A stretch of DNA of 64,000 nt, from assembly GCF_005144585.1 (NCBI RefSeq), contig NZ_SSMQ01000044.1:44859-108858 (forward strand), in the 5' to 3' direction. The stretch comes from Polyangium fumosum (GTDB taxonomy: Bacteria; Myxococcota_A; Polyangia; Polyangiales; Polyangiaceae). Positions 52,437 through 62,202 of this stretch are shown here, piece after piece (positions within the stretch are counted from its first letter, which is position 1; every line of letters begins with the position of its first letter). The translations under genes were made by a program, and so were the position numbers. A model generated the notes under the pieces. The model had not been told where the DNA came from, did no database searches, and saw only the letters and a list, made by a program, of their open reading frames with translations.

Positions 52437-53771
52437 ATGCTCGGTCCCCAGAGAATGGACGGCCTGCTCGTCATCGCCTCCGTACGCGCGGTCGATCCGA
52501 GCGCGAACCTCGACGCGATCGTGGACGTCGTCATCGAGGGAGGAACCATCACGCGTATCGGCGCGGGCGCCGCGACTTCGGACATCCTGACCTCCGAGCG
52601 AGCGCGCGTGCTCCGCGGCGAAGGGCTCTTGCTCGTCCCGGCCTTCGTGGATCTGCACGCCCACCTGCGCGAGCCGGGCCAGGAGTACAAGGAAGACATC
52701 GCGTCCGGCCTCGCCGCTGCGGCCGCGGGCGGCTTCGCGCACGTCTGCGTCATGCCGAACACGCGACCCGTCAACGACACGCGCAGCATCACGGAGGCCA
52801 TGATCGCGAAGGCGCGCATGATCGAGGGCCCCGCGCTGCACCCGATCGGCGCGATCACCCTCGGCCAGAAGGGCGCCGAGCTCGTCGAGATGGCCGACCT
52901 CAAGGACGCGGGCGCCGTCGCCGTCTCCGACGACGGCCGCTGCGTCACGTCGAGCGCCGTCATGCGCCGCGCCCTCGAATACGCCGCGAACTTCGACCTC
53001 CCCGTCATCCAGCACGCCGAGGATCACGCCCTCACCGAGGGCTCGCTCATGCACGAGGGCGCCGTCTCCACGCGGCTCGGCCTGCGCGGCTGGCCTCGTG
53101 TCGCCGAGGACATCATCGTCGCGCGGGACGTGCTCCTCGCCGAGGTGACGGGCGCCAAGTACCACGTCGCCCACGTCTCCTCCCGCGGCGCCGTCCGTAT
53201 CCTCCGCGAGGCCAAGGCCCGCGGCATCCGCGTCACCGCCGAGGTCACGCCGCACCACCTCACGCTCACGGACGCCTCGGTGATCGGCTACGACACGGCC
53301 TGCAAGGTGAACCCGCCGCTGCGCGAGCCCGAGGACGTCGCCGCGCTCTGCGAGGCCCTCGCCGACGGCACGATCGACTGCGTGGCCACCGACCACGCGC
53401 CGCACTCCTCCTTGGAGAAGGACTGCGAGTTCGCCGAGGCCTCGCCCGGCATGATCGGCCTCGAGCTCGTGGTGCCGCTGCTGCTCGCCCGCGTGCGCGA
53501 GGGCGCGCTCCCGCTCGCGCGTTTGATCGACGCGCTCACCGCTGCGCCGGCCCGCATCGTGGGCCTCGCCGCGCCGACGCTCCGCGCGGGGGCCCTCGCC
53601 GAGCTTTGCCTCGTGAACGCCGACAAGCGCTGGACCGTGGATCCGGCGCGCCTCCGGTCGAAGAGCAAGAACACTCCTTTCCTCGGCAAAGCCGTCACGG
53701 GCTCGGTCGAGCTCACCATGGCTGCGGGCCGCGTCGTGCACGACGTCCTGGCCCAGGGAGAAGCACGATGA
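52437..53771 (+). CDS. pyrC: Dihydroorotase
   Basis: A 444-residue amidohydrolase closing carbamoyl-aspartate to dihydroorotate in pyrimidine synthesis. Zinc ligands are in DLHAHLREPGQ (HxH), with later ligands in IQHAEDH, HVAHVSSRG and CVATDHAPHS; the substrate loop NPPLRE is present. This is a class I dihydroorotase of normal length. ATG 52437 has AGAGGG 6 nt upstream; ATG 52455 is less likely. The stop overlaps the carA start (ATGA). Confidence 0.95.
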   Translation: MLGPQRMDGLLVIASVRAVDPSANLDAIVDVVIEGGTITRIGAGAATSDILTSERARVLRGEGLLLVPAFVDLHAHLREPGQEYKEDIASGLAAAAAGGFAHVCVMPNTRPVNDTRSITEAMIAKARMIEGPALHPIGAITLGQKGAELVEMADLKDAGAVAVSDDGRCVTSSAVMRRALEYAANFDLPVIQHAEDHALTEGSLMHEGAVSTRLGLRGWPRVAEDIIVARDVLLAEVTGAKYHVAHVSSRGAVRILREAKARGIRVTAEVTPHHLTLTDASVIGYDTACKVNPPLREPEDVAALCEALADGTIDCVATDHAPHSSLEKDCEFAEASPGMIGLELVVPLLLARVREGALPLARLIDALTAAPARIVGLAAPTLRAGALAELCLVNADKRWTVDPARLRSKSKNTPFLGKAVTGSVELTMAAGRVVHDVLAQGEAR

Positions 53772-54895
53772 GCGGCGAGCGCGCGTATCTCTGCCTCGCG
53801 GATGGCACCACGTTCGAGGGCGTCGCCTGGGGCGCGCCCGGCATCGCCACCGGTGAGGTCGTCTTCACGACGGGCATGACCGGCTACCAGGAGGTCCTCA
53901 CGGATCCCTCGTATTGCGGGCAAATCGTCACGATGACGGCCCCGCAGATCGGCAACACGGGCATCAACCGCGAGGACGACGAGAGCACCACCGGCGCGCC
54001 GCACGTCGCGGGCTTCCTCGTGCGGGACCTCTCCCCCGTCGCCGCGAACTTCCGCGCGAACGAGACACTCGACGCCTACCTCGCGCGGCACGGCATCGTA
54101 GCCCTCGCGGGCATCGACACGCGCCTGCTCACGCGCACGATCCGCGATCGTGGCTCGCAAAACGGCGCGATCGGCAAGGCCTCCCCCGACGAGCTCATCC
54201 GCCGCGCCCGCGAAGCCCCCTCGATGGAAGGCCTCGACCTCGCGCAACGCGTCACGCCCAAGGAGCCCTACGTCTGGGCCGAGGGCTCGGGCGCCTTCGG
54301 CACCAAGGTCCCCGGCGCGCACGGCGCGAACAAACACGTCGTCTGCATGGACCTCGGCATCAAGCGCAACATCCTGCGCTCGCTCGTCGACGTCGGTTGC
54401 CGCGTCACCGTCGTGCCTGCGAAGACGAGCGCCGCCGAGATCCTCGACCTTGCGCCCGACGGCATCTTCGTCTCGAACGGCCCCGGGGATCCGGCGGCCG
54501 TCTCCTACGCGATCGACACCGTGCGCGGGCTCGTCGGGAAAAAGCCGCTCTTCGGCATCTGCCTCGGCCACCAGATCCTCGCGCTCGCCATGGGTGGTCG
54601 CACGTACAAGCTCAAGTTCGGCCACCGCGGCATCAACCAGCCGGTCAAGGACCTCGACACCGGCCGCATCGAGATCACCACCCAGAACCACGGCTTCGCC
54701 GTCGACCTCGCGTCCCTCGAAGGCAAGGCGCGCACGACGCACGTGCACCTCAACGACGGCACGAGCGAGGGCCTCGACCTCCCCGGCCTCTCCGCCTTCT
54801 CGGTCCAGTACCACCCCGAGGCCGCCGCCGGCCCCCACGACGCCCTCTACCTCTTCCAGCGCTTCGTCAGCCGCATGGAGGAAGCCACGCCATAA
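53768..54895 (+). CDS. carA: Carbamoyl-phosphate synthase small subunit
   Basis: A 375-residue glutaminase subunit that supplies ammonia to CarB. The N-terminal CPSase domain starts ERAYLCLADGTTFEG and includes FTTGMTGYQEVLTDPSY; the class I glutamine amidotransferase domain has the nucleophile Cys in GICLGHQ and the His-Glu pair in QYHPEA. It is coupled to pyrC by a 4-nt overlap, giving a two-gene pyrimidine unit. carB does not follow; a structured 248-nt gap and rimO come next. Confidence 0.96.
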   Translation: MSGERAYLCLADGTTFEGVAWGAPGIATGEVVFTTGMTGYQEVLTDPSYCGQIVTMTAPQIGNTGINREDDESTTGAPHVAGFLVRDLSPVAANFRANETLDAYLARHGIVALAGIDTRLLTRTIRDRGSQNGAIGKASPDELIRRAREAPSMEGLDLAQRVTPKEPYVWAEGSGAFGTKVPGAHGANKHVVCMDLGIKRNILRSLVDVGCRVTVVPAKTSAAEILDLAPDGIFVSNGPGDPAAVSYAIDTVRGLVGKKPLFGICLGHQILALAMGGRTYKLKFGHRGINQPVKDLDTGRIEITTQNHGFAVDLASLEGKARTTHVHLNDGTSEGLDLPGLSAFSVQYHPEAAAGPHDALYLFQRFVSRMEEATP

Positions 54896-54917
54896 CTCTT
54901 CCCAGCAGCGCCGCGAA

Positions 54918-55106
54918 CGCCTCGAAGGTAGGGAGGGCGACGCAGGAATACAGGCCGTATTCCGAGGAGCCCGACCGACGATTCGAGGCGTGCAGCAAGC
55001 TGCTCCGAGCCGCAGAGAGCGTTGGGGTTCGGGGCGGGAGGAGGGAGGGCACTGGCACCCCGGGCCCGTTGGAAAAACATCGGGCCCCCGACGCTCTCTG
55101 CGGCTC
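54918..55106. other. Nested inverted repeats between carA and rimO
   Basis: Two structures in one gap. First, CGCCTCGAA (54918-54926) pairs with TTCGAGGCG (54982-54990) and encloses AATAC-AGGCC-GTATT. Second, a 21-bp stem with one G-T pair joins 55007-55027 and 55086-55106 (core GAGCCGCAGAGAGCGT) and encloses an inner 7-bp GGGCCCG/CGGGCCC stem. The inner region 55061-55079 is an inverted match (18 of 19) to part of the palindrome at 61843-62179. It could be the leader of rimO, the tail of pyrC-carA, or a dispersed repeat. Confidence 0.75.
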
Positions 55107-55143
55107 TGTCGTGTCAAGCTCCGACCCCTCAGGATTGTTCCCC

Positions 55144-56577
55144 ATGTCCGGCAAGAAGATTCATTTCGTCTCCCTCGGCTGCCCCAAGAACCGCGTCGAC
55201 TCCGAGGTCATGCTCGGCGTCGCGCGGCGCGCCGGCTACGACCACGTCCCCGCCCCCGAGGACGCCGAGGTGATCGTCGTGAACACCTGCGGCTTCATCG
55301 GCGAGGCCAAGAAGGAGTCGATCGACGCGATCTTCGAGATGGCGAAGCTCAAGGACGAGGGGCACCTGCAGAAGCTCGTCGTCGCCGGCTGCCTCTCGCA
55401 GCGCCACCCCACCGAGATCGCCGACGAGATGCCCGAGGTCGATCACATCCTCGGATCGAGCGACATGCTCAAGCTCGAGCAGGTCCTCACGGGCAAGGCC
55501 GAGCGTATGCTCGTCGGCAACCCCGCCGATTGGGTCATCCGCGCCTCGGATCCGCGCACGATCTCCACGCCCGGCGGCAGCGCCTACGTGAAGATCGCCG
55601 AGGGCTGCAACCGCACCTGCTCCTTCTGCGTCATCCCGCAGCTCCGCGGCGGCCAGCGATCACGCCCCGTCGCGGACGTCGTCGCCGAGGTCGAGCAGCT
55701 CGTCGCCGCGGGCGTGCGCGAGGTGAACCTCGTCTCGCAAGACACCATCGCCTACGGCCGCGATCTGCCTGCCGACGCGCGCTCCACGCTCGCCGAGCTC
55801 GTGCGCCGCGTCGCGGACGTCCCGGGCCTGCACTGGGCGCGCCTCTTCTACCTCTACCCCGAGACGATCACCGACGAGCTCGTCGAGCTCATCGCGCAGC
55901 ACCCGCGCGTCGTCCCCTACATCGACATGCCGCTCCAGCACGCGGCCGACGGCATGCTCCGCCGCATGCGCCGCGGCCACGGCGGCGAGCGCCTCCGCAA
56001 GCTCGTCACGCGCCTGCGCAGCGACATCCCCGACCTCACCTTCCGCACGGCCTTCATCGTCGGCCACCCCGGCGAGACCGACGAGGAGTTCAAGGACCTC
56101 GTCGACTTCGTCACCTGGGCCGAGTTCGATCGGGTCGGCGTCTTCCGTTACTCCGACGAAGAGTCCTCGCGCAGCGCCGACATGCCCGACAAGGTGACGG
56201 CGCGCGTCGCATCGAACCGCTACCGCAAGCTCATGTCGCTCCAGCGGCGCATCGCCCACAAGAAGAACAGCGCGCTCATCGGCCGCGAGCTCGAGGTCCT
56301 CGTCGAGGGCACGAGCGACGAGCACGAGTTCGTCCAGATGGGCCGCCATCGTGGCCAGGCGCCCGACATCGACGGCCAGGTCTACCTCTCGGGCGGCGAG
56401 GCGCGTCCCGGCGAGATCCGCCGCGTGCGCATCACGCAGGCGAGCGATTACGACCTCGTCGGCGAGCTGCTCGACGAAGGCGCCGAGGACCACGCGCCCA
56501 CCCTCACCGTCGATCTGCCGAAGAAACGCATCAGCCTGCGCGTGCTGCAAACCGACGGGCGCACGATGGCAACGTAG
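55144..56577 (+). CDS. rimO: Ribosomal protein S12 methylthiotransferase RimO
   Basis: A 477-residue radical SAM enzyme that adds a methylthio group to Asp88/89 of S12. The N-terminal UPF0004 domain has the second-cluster cysteines (SLGCPKNRVDSE, VNTCGFI, AGCLSQR); the radical SAM motif is CNRTCSFC; a C-terminal TRAM domain ends the protein. SLGCPKN and DMPLQHAAD favour RimO over MiaB. ATG 55144 follows a 248-nt structured gap; no strong Shine-Dalgarno is visible. Confidence 0.95.
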   Translation: MSGKKIHFVSLGCPKNRVDSEVMLGVARRAGYDHVPAPEDAEVIVVNTCGFIGEAKKESIDAIFEMAKLKDEGHLQKLVVAGCLSQRHPTEIADEMPEVDHILGSSDMLKLEQVLTGKAERMLVGNPADWVIRASDPRTISTPGGSAYVKIAEGCNRTCSFCVIPQLRGGQRSRPVADVVAEVEQLVAAGVREVNLVSQDTIAYGRDLPADARSTLAELVRRVADVPGLHWARLFYLYPETITDELVELIAQHPRVVPYIDMPLQHAADGMLRRMRRGHGGERLRKLVTRLRSDIPDLTFRTAFIVGHPGETDEEFKDLVDFVTWAEFDRVGVFRYSDEESSRSADMPDKVTARVASNRYRKLMSLQRRIAHKKNSALIGRELEVLVEGTSDEHEFVQMGRHRGQAPDIDGQVYLSGGEARPGEIRRVRITQASDYDLVGELLDEGAEDHAPTLTVDLPKKRISLRVLQTDGRTMAT

Positions 56578-56676
56578 TTGTCGCGGCCCTCCACGAGACG
56601 GTGCGCCTCGACCCGTTTTTCCGGGAGATCCCTCGAGGATCGACGGGGCACGTGTCGTGCACGGGGCGCCCGCGTG

Positions 56677-57057
56677 ATGGGTCGCCGCTCCTTGCTCCGG
56701 TTCCTCGCAGCCGCCCTCCTCGCGGCGCTCCCGGGTTGCCTGAGCCCGACCCTCCCCCTCCCTCCGCCCGAGCCGCCCGATTCGATCTCGCCCCAGGCCG
56801 CGACGCCTGGCCTCTGGACCGTCTCCGGCGCGTGCCTCGAAGGCGCGATCGTCATCGTCTTCAACGAGCGCACCGGCGCGGGCGCCGTCGTCGAGGATCG
56901 CGACCGTGACGGCCGCTACGAGGTCCAGATCGAGGCCGAGCTCTGCGACCTCGCCTGGGTCGCGCAGGATCTCGGCGAGGACGAGAGCGCGCGCACGACC
57001 TTCGTCGTGCAGGACCGCACGCCGTCCGGCCTGGTCGATCCGTCCGCCTGCAAGTGA
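56677..57057 (+). CDS. Small lipoprotein
   Basis: A 126-residue predicted lipoprotein: MGRRSLLRFLAAALLAALPG then Cys21, a Pro-rich linker (SPTLPLPPPEPPD) and a compact domain of about 80 residues with two Cys that may pair. ATG 56677 and the GTG one codon earlier are both possible. No family recognised. It stands 99 nt after rimO and 133 nt before the PilR-like gene. Confidence 0.7.
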   Translation: MGRRSLLRFLAAALLAALPGCLSPTLPLPPPEPPDSISPQAATPGLWTVSGACLEGAIVIVFNERTGAGAVVEDRDRDGRYEVQIEAELCDLAWVAQDLGEDESARTTFVVQDRTPSGLVDPSACK

Positions 57058-57190
57058 CGGCGCCCTGACCGTGGCGCGGCGCGTCTGATCACGACGCGCG
57101 GAGGCCGGAGGCTGGGCCACGCGGGTTCTTGGCGGAGCCCACCTGCGAGAAGCTGCGCGTCCGCGCGAGCTGCGTGATAATTTCAGCAGG

Positions 57191-58693
<1,503 letters not shown>

Positions 58694-58699
<6 letters not shown>

Positions 58700-58714
58700 C
58701 AATTTTGGTCACCG
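58694..58714. promoter_or_regulatory. Inverted repeat overlapping the regulator stop codon
   Basis: CGGTGAC-AATTTTG-GTCACCG, a perfect 7-bp inverted repeat whose left arm includes the TGA of the PilR-like gene. The AT-rich centre is unusual here. It could be an operator for the pilin promoter 130 nt downstream or a weak 3'-end hairpin. Confidence 0.4.
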
Positions 58715-58842
58715 CGCGACGCGAAAGGTAGACTGCCCGAGCGCCAAGGATCCGCCGCCATGAACGAAAACACCGGAGAAAGCCGCAGATTCGAGGTGGA
58801 TCGTTCGGTTCTCCGGGAGGGCCGGGGGGCGCGGATCGCGGG

Positions 58843-58858
58843 TGGCACGGGCCATGCT
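58843..58858 (+). promoter_or_regulatory. Candidate sigma-54 (-24/-12) promoter for the first pilin gene
   Basis: TGGCACG-GGCC-ATGCT matches the sigma-54 consensus TGGCACG-N4-TTGCW with one mismatch; the GG and GC pairs are separated by exactly 10 bp. The predicted start point near 58869 lies only about 5 nt before the preferred pilin ATG, so the message would be nearly leaderless. The gene just upstream encodes a sigma-54 activator. Confidence 0.5.
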
Positions 58859-58873
58859 TTAACGATGGTCACG

Positions 58874-59449
58874 ATGCAGTTCGGTGAACGACCCAGGAGC
58901 TACGCAAAGCGCCGTGGGTTCACGCTCGCCGAGCTGATGATCGTGGTGGCGATGATCGGCGTGCTCGCGGCGCTCGCGATGGTCGGGTATCGCCGATACA
59001 TTCGAGGCGCTGCGGCGTCGGAGGTCAAGGCGGTCGTCTCCGGGATTCGTATCGCGGAGGAGGCCTACAAGGCCGAGACGTTTCAGTACCTCGGGTGTAC
59101 TGAGGGCTTCACGGAGTGGTATCCGGACAAGCCGAATGACAAGAAGCGCAACTGGGACAATGGGAAAGTGGGAAACCCCGTCCACGACTGCTTCATGCAG
59201 CTCAACGTGACGACCGACGGCCCCGTGCGCTTCGGGTATGCGGTGGTCGCGGGGATCGCGCCTCAGACCGGAGTCACCAATGTGGCGTATTGCCAAGGCT
59301 GGGAGACGGCGCACGCGACCGTGAATGGTCCGTGGTTCGTCGTGCAAGCTGCGGGAAACCAGGATAACGACAACGACTTCTCGCTCTTCGCGTCATCCTC
59401 GCTCACGGGCGAGCTCTGCATCGATCCGGCGAACGGCGACGACGAGTGA
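58874..59449 (+). CDS. Type IV pilin-like protein 1
   Basis: A 191-residue protein from ATG 58874. The prepilin leader MQFGERPRSYAKRRG is cut before FTLAELMIVVAMIGVLAAL, with Glu at +5; the hydrophobic assembly helix is standard. The C-terminal globular part has Cys pairs (LGCTEG, HDCFMQ, YCQGW, ELCID) that may form disulfides. The frame is open back to 58760, but that would give a leader of more than 50 residues, far outside the usual range; ATG 58865 is also possible. No ribosome-binding site precedes these codons. It is either a minor pilin or a second major-type pilin. Confidence 0.87.
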   Translation: MQFGERPRSYAKRRGFTLAELMIVVAMIGVLAALAMVGYRRYIRGAAASEVKAVVSGIRIAEEAYKAETFQYLGCTEGFTEWYPDKPNDKKRNWDNGKVGNPVHDCFMQLNVTTDGPVRFGYAVVAGIAPQTGVTNVAYCQGWETAHATVNGPWFVVQAAGNQDNDNDFSLFASSSLTGELCIDPANGDDE

Positions 59450-59515
59450 CGAAGCATCGATAGAACGTCGGCGATTCGATTTCGTGTACACATCCCAGGA
59501 TCCGACGAGCATGTT

Positions 59516-59544
59516 TTGACTCGTCGAGATGGGATCGATAGATT
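59516..59544 (+). promoter_or_regulatory. Candidate sigma-70-type promoter for the second pilin gene
   Basis: TTGACT (59516-59521) and TAGATT (59539-59544) with 17-bp spacing. The predicted leader is about 50 nt and includes the strong GAGGAGGAGG ribosome-binding site at 59585-59593 ahead of ATG 59600. Confidence 0.45.
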
Positions 59545-59599
59545 CGGGGCGGGGTTTTCCGTCCGAGAACATTTCGTCTGTCAGAGGAGGAGGTCCGTC

Positions 59600-60229
59600 A
59601 TGCGTGCATTCAAGCGTTACGACAAGCGTGGTTTTACCCTCGTCGAGCTCATGATCGTCGTCGCCATCATCGGCGTCCTCGCGGCGCTCGCGATCTTCGG
59701 CGTGAACCGGTACCTGAAGAGCGCCAAGACGAGCGAAGCGAAGAACTCGGTCGGCCGCATCGCCCGCGCCGCCGCCGAGTCGTACGAGCGCGAAAACACG
59801 ACGTCGCAGATCCTGGCCGTCGGCACGGAGTCGACCGTCCCGACGCACTCGCTCTGCGGCTCGTCCACGTCGCCCGTGCCCCTCGGCGCGAGCCCCCCGG
59901 CCGCCAAGAAGTACCAGCCGAACAACAGCGGCACGACCGATTTCGCCGGTGGCGACTCGACGAACGGCTGGAAGTGCCTGCGCTTCGAGATCAGCGACCC
60001 GATCTACTACCAGTACTCGTACACCAAGGGCAGCGCGCCCGTCGGCGCGACCGCGACGCCCGCCGGCCCCGCCGTCAACGGCACCGAGAGCTTCGAGGCC
60101 GCAGCGAAGGGTGATCTCGACGGCGACGGCAGCGAGTTCGGCATCTTCACGCTGACCGGCCAGGTCGACAACACCACGAAGCAGCTCGTCCGCGCGACGC
60201 AGGTCTTCATCTCGAACGAGTACGAGTGA
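59600..60229 (+). CDS. pilA: Type IV major pilin
   Basis: A 209-residue pilin. The leader MRAFKRYDKRG is cleaved before FTLVELMIVVAIIGVLAALA; Glu at +5 is present. The globular domain has one likely Cys pair (SLCGSS and WKCLRF) and a GDLDGDGSEFG motif that could bind calcium. The Shine-Dalgarno is the strongest in the window (GAGGAGGAGG, 6-7 nt spacing) and a clear terminator follows, as expected for an abundant structural subunit. It is probably the main T4P subunit for twitching (S-motility). Confidence 0.9.
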   Translation: MRAFKRYDKRGFTLVELMIVVAIIGVLAALAIFGVNRYLKSAKTSEAKNSVGRIARAAAESYERENTTSQILAVGTESTVPTHSLCGSSTSPVPLGASPPAAKKYQPNNSGTTDFAGGDSTNGWKCLRFEISDPIYYQYSYTKGSAPVGATATPAGPAVNGTESFEAAAKGDLDGDGSEFGIFTLTGQVDNTTKQLVRATQVFISNEYE

Positions 60230-60275
60230 TCCCAACCTGAAGCGCGCCTCGGGCGCGCGGAACGGACCTCGCCTC

Positions 60276-60315
60276 CGAAACCCGGGCCGCCCATCGGTCC
60301 GGGTTTCGCTTTTTA
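60276..60315 (+). terminator. Rho-independent terminator of the major pilin gene
   Basis: A 10-bp stem CGAAACCCGG/CCGGGTTTCG with a 13-nt loop, followed by CTTTTTA. A smaller GCGCGCC/GGCGCGC hairpin (60242-60258) lies between it and the stop codon. Confidence 0.88.
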
Positions 60316-60409
60316 TCGAGCATCCTCGCGCAGACGGCAGGTTTTCCCGGCCGCAGCGCCTCGCGCATCTCGGGTGGAAAACGCCGCGGCGGCGCGCTAG
60401 AAGGGGGGC

Positions 60410-60904
60410 ATGTCGCGATGGAGCGCGCTCGAGCTCAGCGTGGCCTTTGCGATCGGAGGCAGCGTCCTCGCGGTGGCGGTGCCCGCGTTCATCCGCAACC
60501 TGCACGCCTCCAAGCTGAGCGAGCCCCTCGACAACCTCGATCGGCTCGTCACACACGCCGTCGCCTACGCAGAGAACAAGCCGCAAGAGATCAGCTTCCC
60601 GCCGGCCGCGCCGCTCACGCCAGCCGACGTCCCGCGCGGCGTGCGCGTGACCGATCCTCCCGAGATCTGGGAGCACCTCACGTGGCGCTCGCTCGATTTC
60701 CGCATCGAGGAGCCCCACGCGTTCTCGTTCCAGTTCGAAAGCGAGCTCGATCCCGTCACGCGCGTGATGCGATTCGTGGCAACAGCACACGGAGATCTCG
60801 ACGGAGACGGCAAGCTCTCGACGTTCCAGGTGCGCGGCGAGCGCGCGCCGGGACAACCCCCGCGCGTCCTGCCCGGCATGTTCGTGGATCGCGAGGTGGA
60901 GTGA
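60410..60904 (+). CDS. Pilin-like protein with atypical leader
   Basis: A 164-residue protein. The N-terminus MSRWSALELSVAFAIGGSVL followed by AVAVPAFIRN is a pilin-type hydrophobic helix with a Glu at the +5-like position (Glu8), but the -1 residue would be Arg3 rather than the Gly required by prepilin peptidase. The C-terminal part shares ATAHGDLDGDGKLS with the GDLDGDG segment of the major pilin. It is either an unprocessed membrane-anchored pilin relative or uses another start. The stop overlaps the next gene by one base (TGATG). Confidence 0.8.
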   Translation: MSRWSALELSVAFAIGGSVLAVAVPAFIRNLHASKLSEPLDNLDRLVTHAVAYAENKPQEISFPPAAPLTPADVPRGVRVTDPPEIWEHLTWRSLDFRIEEPHAFSFQFESELDPVTRVMRFVATAHGDLDGDGKLSTFQVRGERAPGQPPRVLPGMFVDREVE

Positions 60905-61830
60905 TGCCAGCCCGCAGCGACCTGGTCCGGACCGCGATCGTGGTGGGCATCTCGGCGCTGTGCATCGGCGCGGTGCAAGGGCGCGTCGCAGAGCAACACG
61001 CACGCGTGAAGGAGACGAGCGACGTGCATCTCCTGCCGCCGCCGAAGGAGGTCGTTACCCTCTCGTTCGGCTATCGCGCAGCACTCGCAGACGTGCTGTG
61101 GGCCCACGTGCTCGTCTCGCAGGGGCTGCACACGTTCGAGCGCCGGCGCTTCGAGAACGTCGCGGATCTCATCGACACGATCAACGAGCTCGATCCAGAG
61201 TTTCGCGATCCGTACCTGATGTCGGACGCGCTGATCACGATCCAGTTCGGAGAATCGCAACGCGCAGACGTCGTTCGAACACGCGCGATCCTGGAGCGCG
61301 GGACACGCAACCGGCCGCTCGATCCCGAAATCTGGAGGACCGCAGGTCAGTTCATCGCGTTCATCGCGCCCGGCACGTACCTGACGGATGCCGAAGAGCG
61401 CGCAGCATGGAAGGCCGACGGCGCGCGCATGCTCGCACGCGCAGCGGAGCTCGGCGGCGACGCAGGGCAGATGGGGTGGGCCGCCGTCGCAGGCGCAGGA
61501 ATCCTCTCACGGCAAGGAGAGCGCGACGCAGCCATCCGTTTGATCCAGCGCACACTCGCCGTGACAGACGACGAGGAGCTACGCGAGCGGCTCCAGCGAG
61601 AGCTCGCAAAGCACATCGGCGAGGCAAAACTCGACGCCTATCGACGACGCCAAACAGAGATGCTCGACCTGGCGCGGCGAGACTTGCCATTCGTCAGCAA
61701 GTCGACGCTCTTCGTGCTCGGCCCGCCATTCGACCCCGCCTACTGCGCCGGCGGCGCACACGCAGACGATCGGCGTTGCGCACTCACGTGGAAAGCGTGG
61801 GCAGCAACAGGTTCGGACGAGCCGCGCTGA
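60904..61830 (+). CDS. Membrane-anchored TPR-like protein
   Basis: A 308-residue protein with one N-terminal hydrophobic segment (LVRTAIVVGISALCIGAVQG) and a helical, TPR-like body (RRFENVADLIDTINELDPEF and several Ala/Leu-rich pairs). The Cys residues are limited to the signal region and the C-terminus (AYCAGG, RRCALT). It is translationally coupled to the pilin-like gene (TGATG), which suggests a shared role in pilus assembly or regulation. No specific family recognised. Confidence 0.8.
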   Translation: MPARSDLVRTAIVVGISALCIGAVQGRVAEQHARVKETSDVHLLPPPKEVVTLSFGYRAALADVLWAHVLVSQGLHTFERRRFENVADLIDTINELDPEFRDPYLMSDALITIQFGESQRADVVRTRAILERGTRNRPLDPEIWRTAGQFIAFIAPGTYLTDAEERAAWKADGARMLARAAELGGDAGQMGWAAVAGAGILSRQGERDAAIRLIQRTLAVTDDEELRERLQRELAKHIGEAKLDAYRRRQTEMLDLARRDLPFVSKSTLFVLGPPFDPAYCAGGAHADDRRCALTWKAWAATGSDEPR

Positions 61831-61842
61831 GGGGGAGCCGGG

Positions 61843-62179
61843 GCGCCGGGGCGCTGCCCCGGACCCCGCGGGGGGCTGTCCGCCCCCTCGACCCCGGACC
61901 AGGCACGGCCTGGACCGGGGGTGGAAGAACTGCGCGATGCGCAGTTCTTCCAACGGGCCCGTGGCAAGACCATGGAGGTGGGTTCCAAGCGGGCGACGGG
62001 CGCGCTGCCGGCTGAACCAGCAGCGCGGTGGTCTTGGTGGGCAGGATCGTCGTGGGTCTTGACCCTGGCTGTTCGAGGAACTGCGCACCGCGCAGTTCCT
62101 CGACCTGGGTCCAGCGCCTCGCTGGTCCGGGTCCCGGGGCGGACAGCCCCGGGTGGGGCCTGGGGCAAAGCCCCAGCGC
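61843..62179. repeat. 337-bp near-symmetric palindrome of nested hairpins
   Basis: A large inverted repeat centred near 62012, between convergent genes. Corresponding elements on the two arms: GGGGC-GCT-GCCCC (61848) and GGGGC-AAA-GCCCC (62162); the identical 15-mer GGGGCTGTCCGCCCC (61872) and its complement at 62136; CCCGGACCAG (61893) and CTGGTCCGGG (62122); 14-bp stem hairpins with shared core GAACTGCGC at 61922-61952 and 62073-62103; CAAGACC (61965) and GGTCTTG (62055); and a central CGCGCTGC/GCAGCGCG hairpin (62001-62027). Each arm is itself a series of hairpins. No protein-coding content is evident. Confidence 0.9.
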
Positions 62180-62202
62180 GACGCCTCAGCCGTAGAGCGG
62201 GT

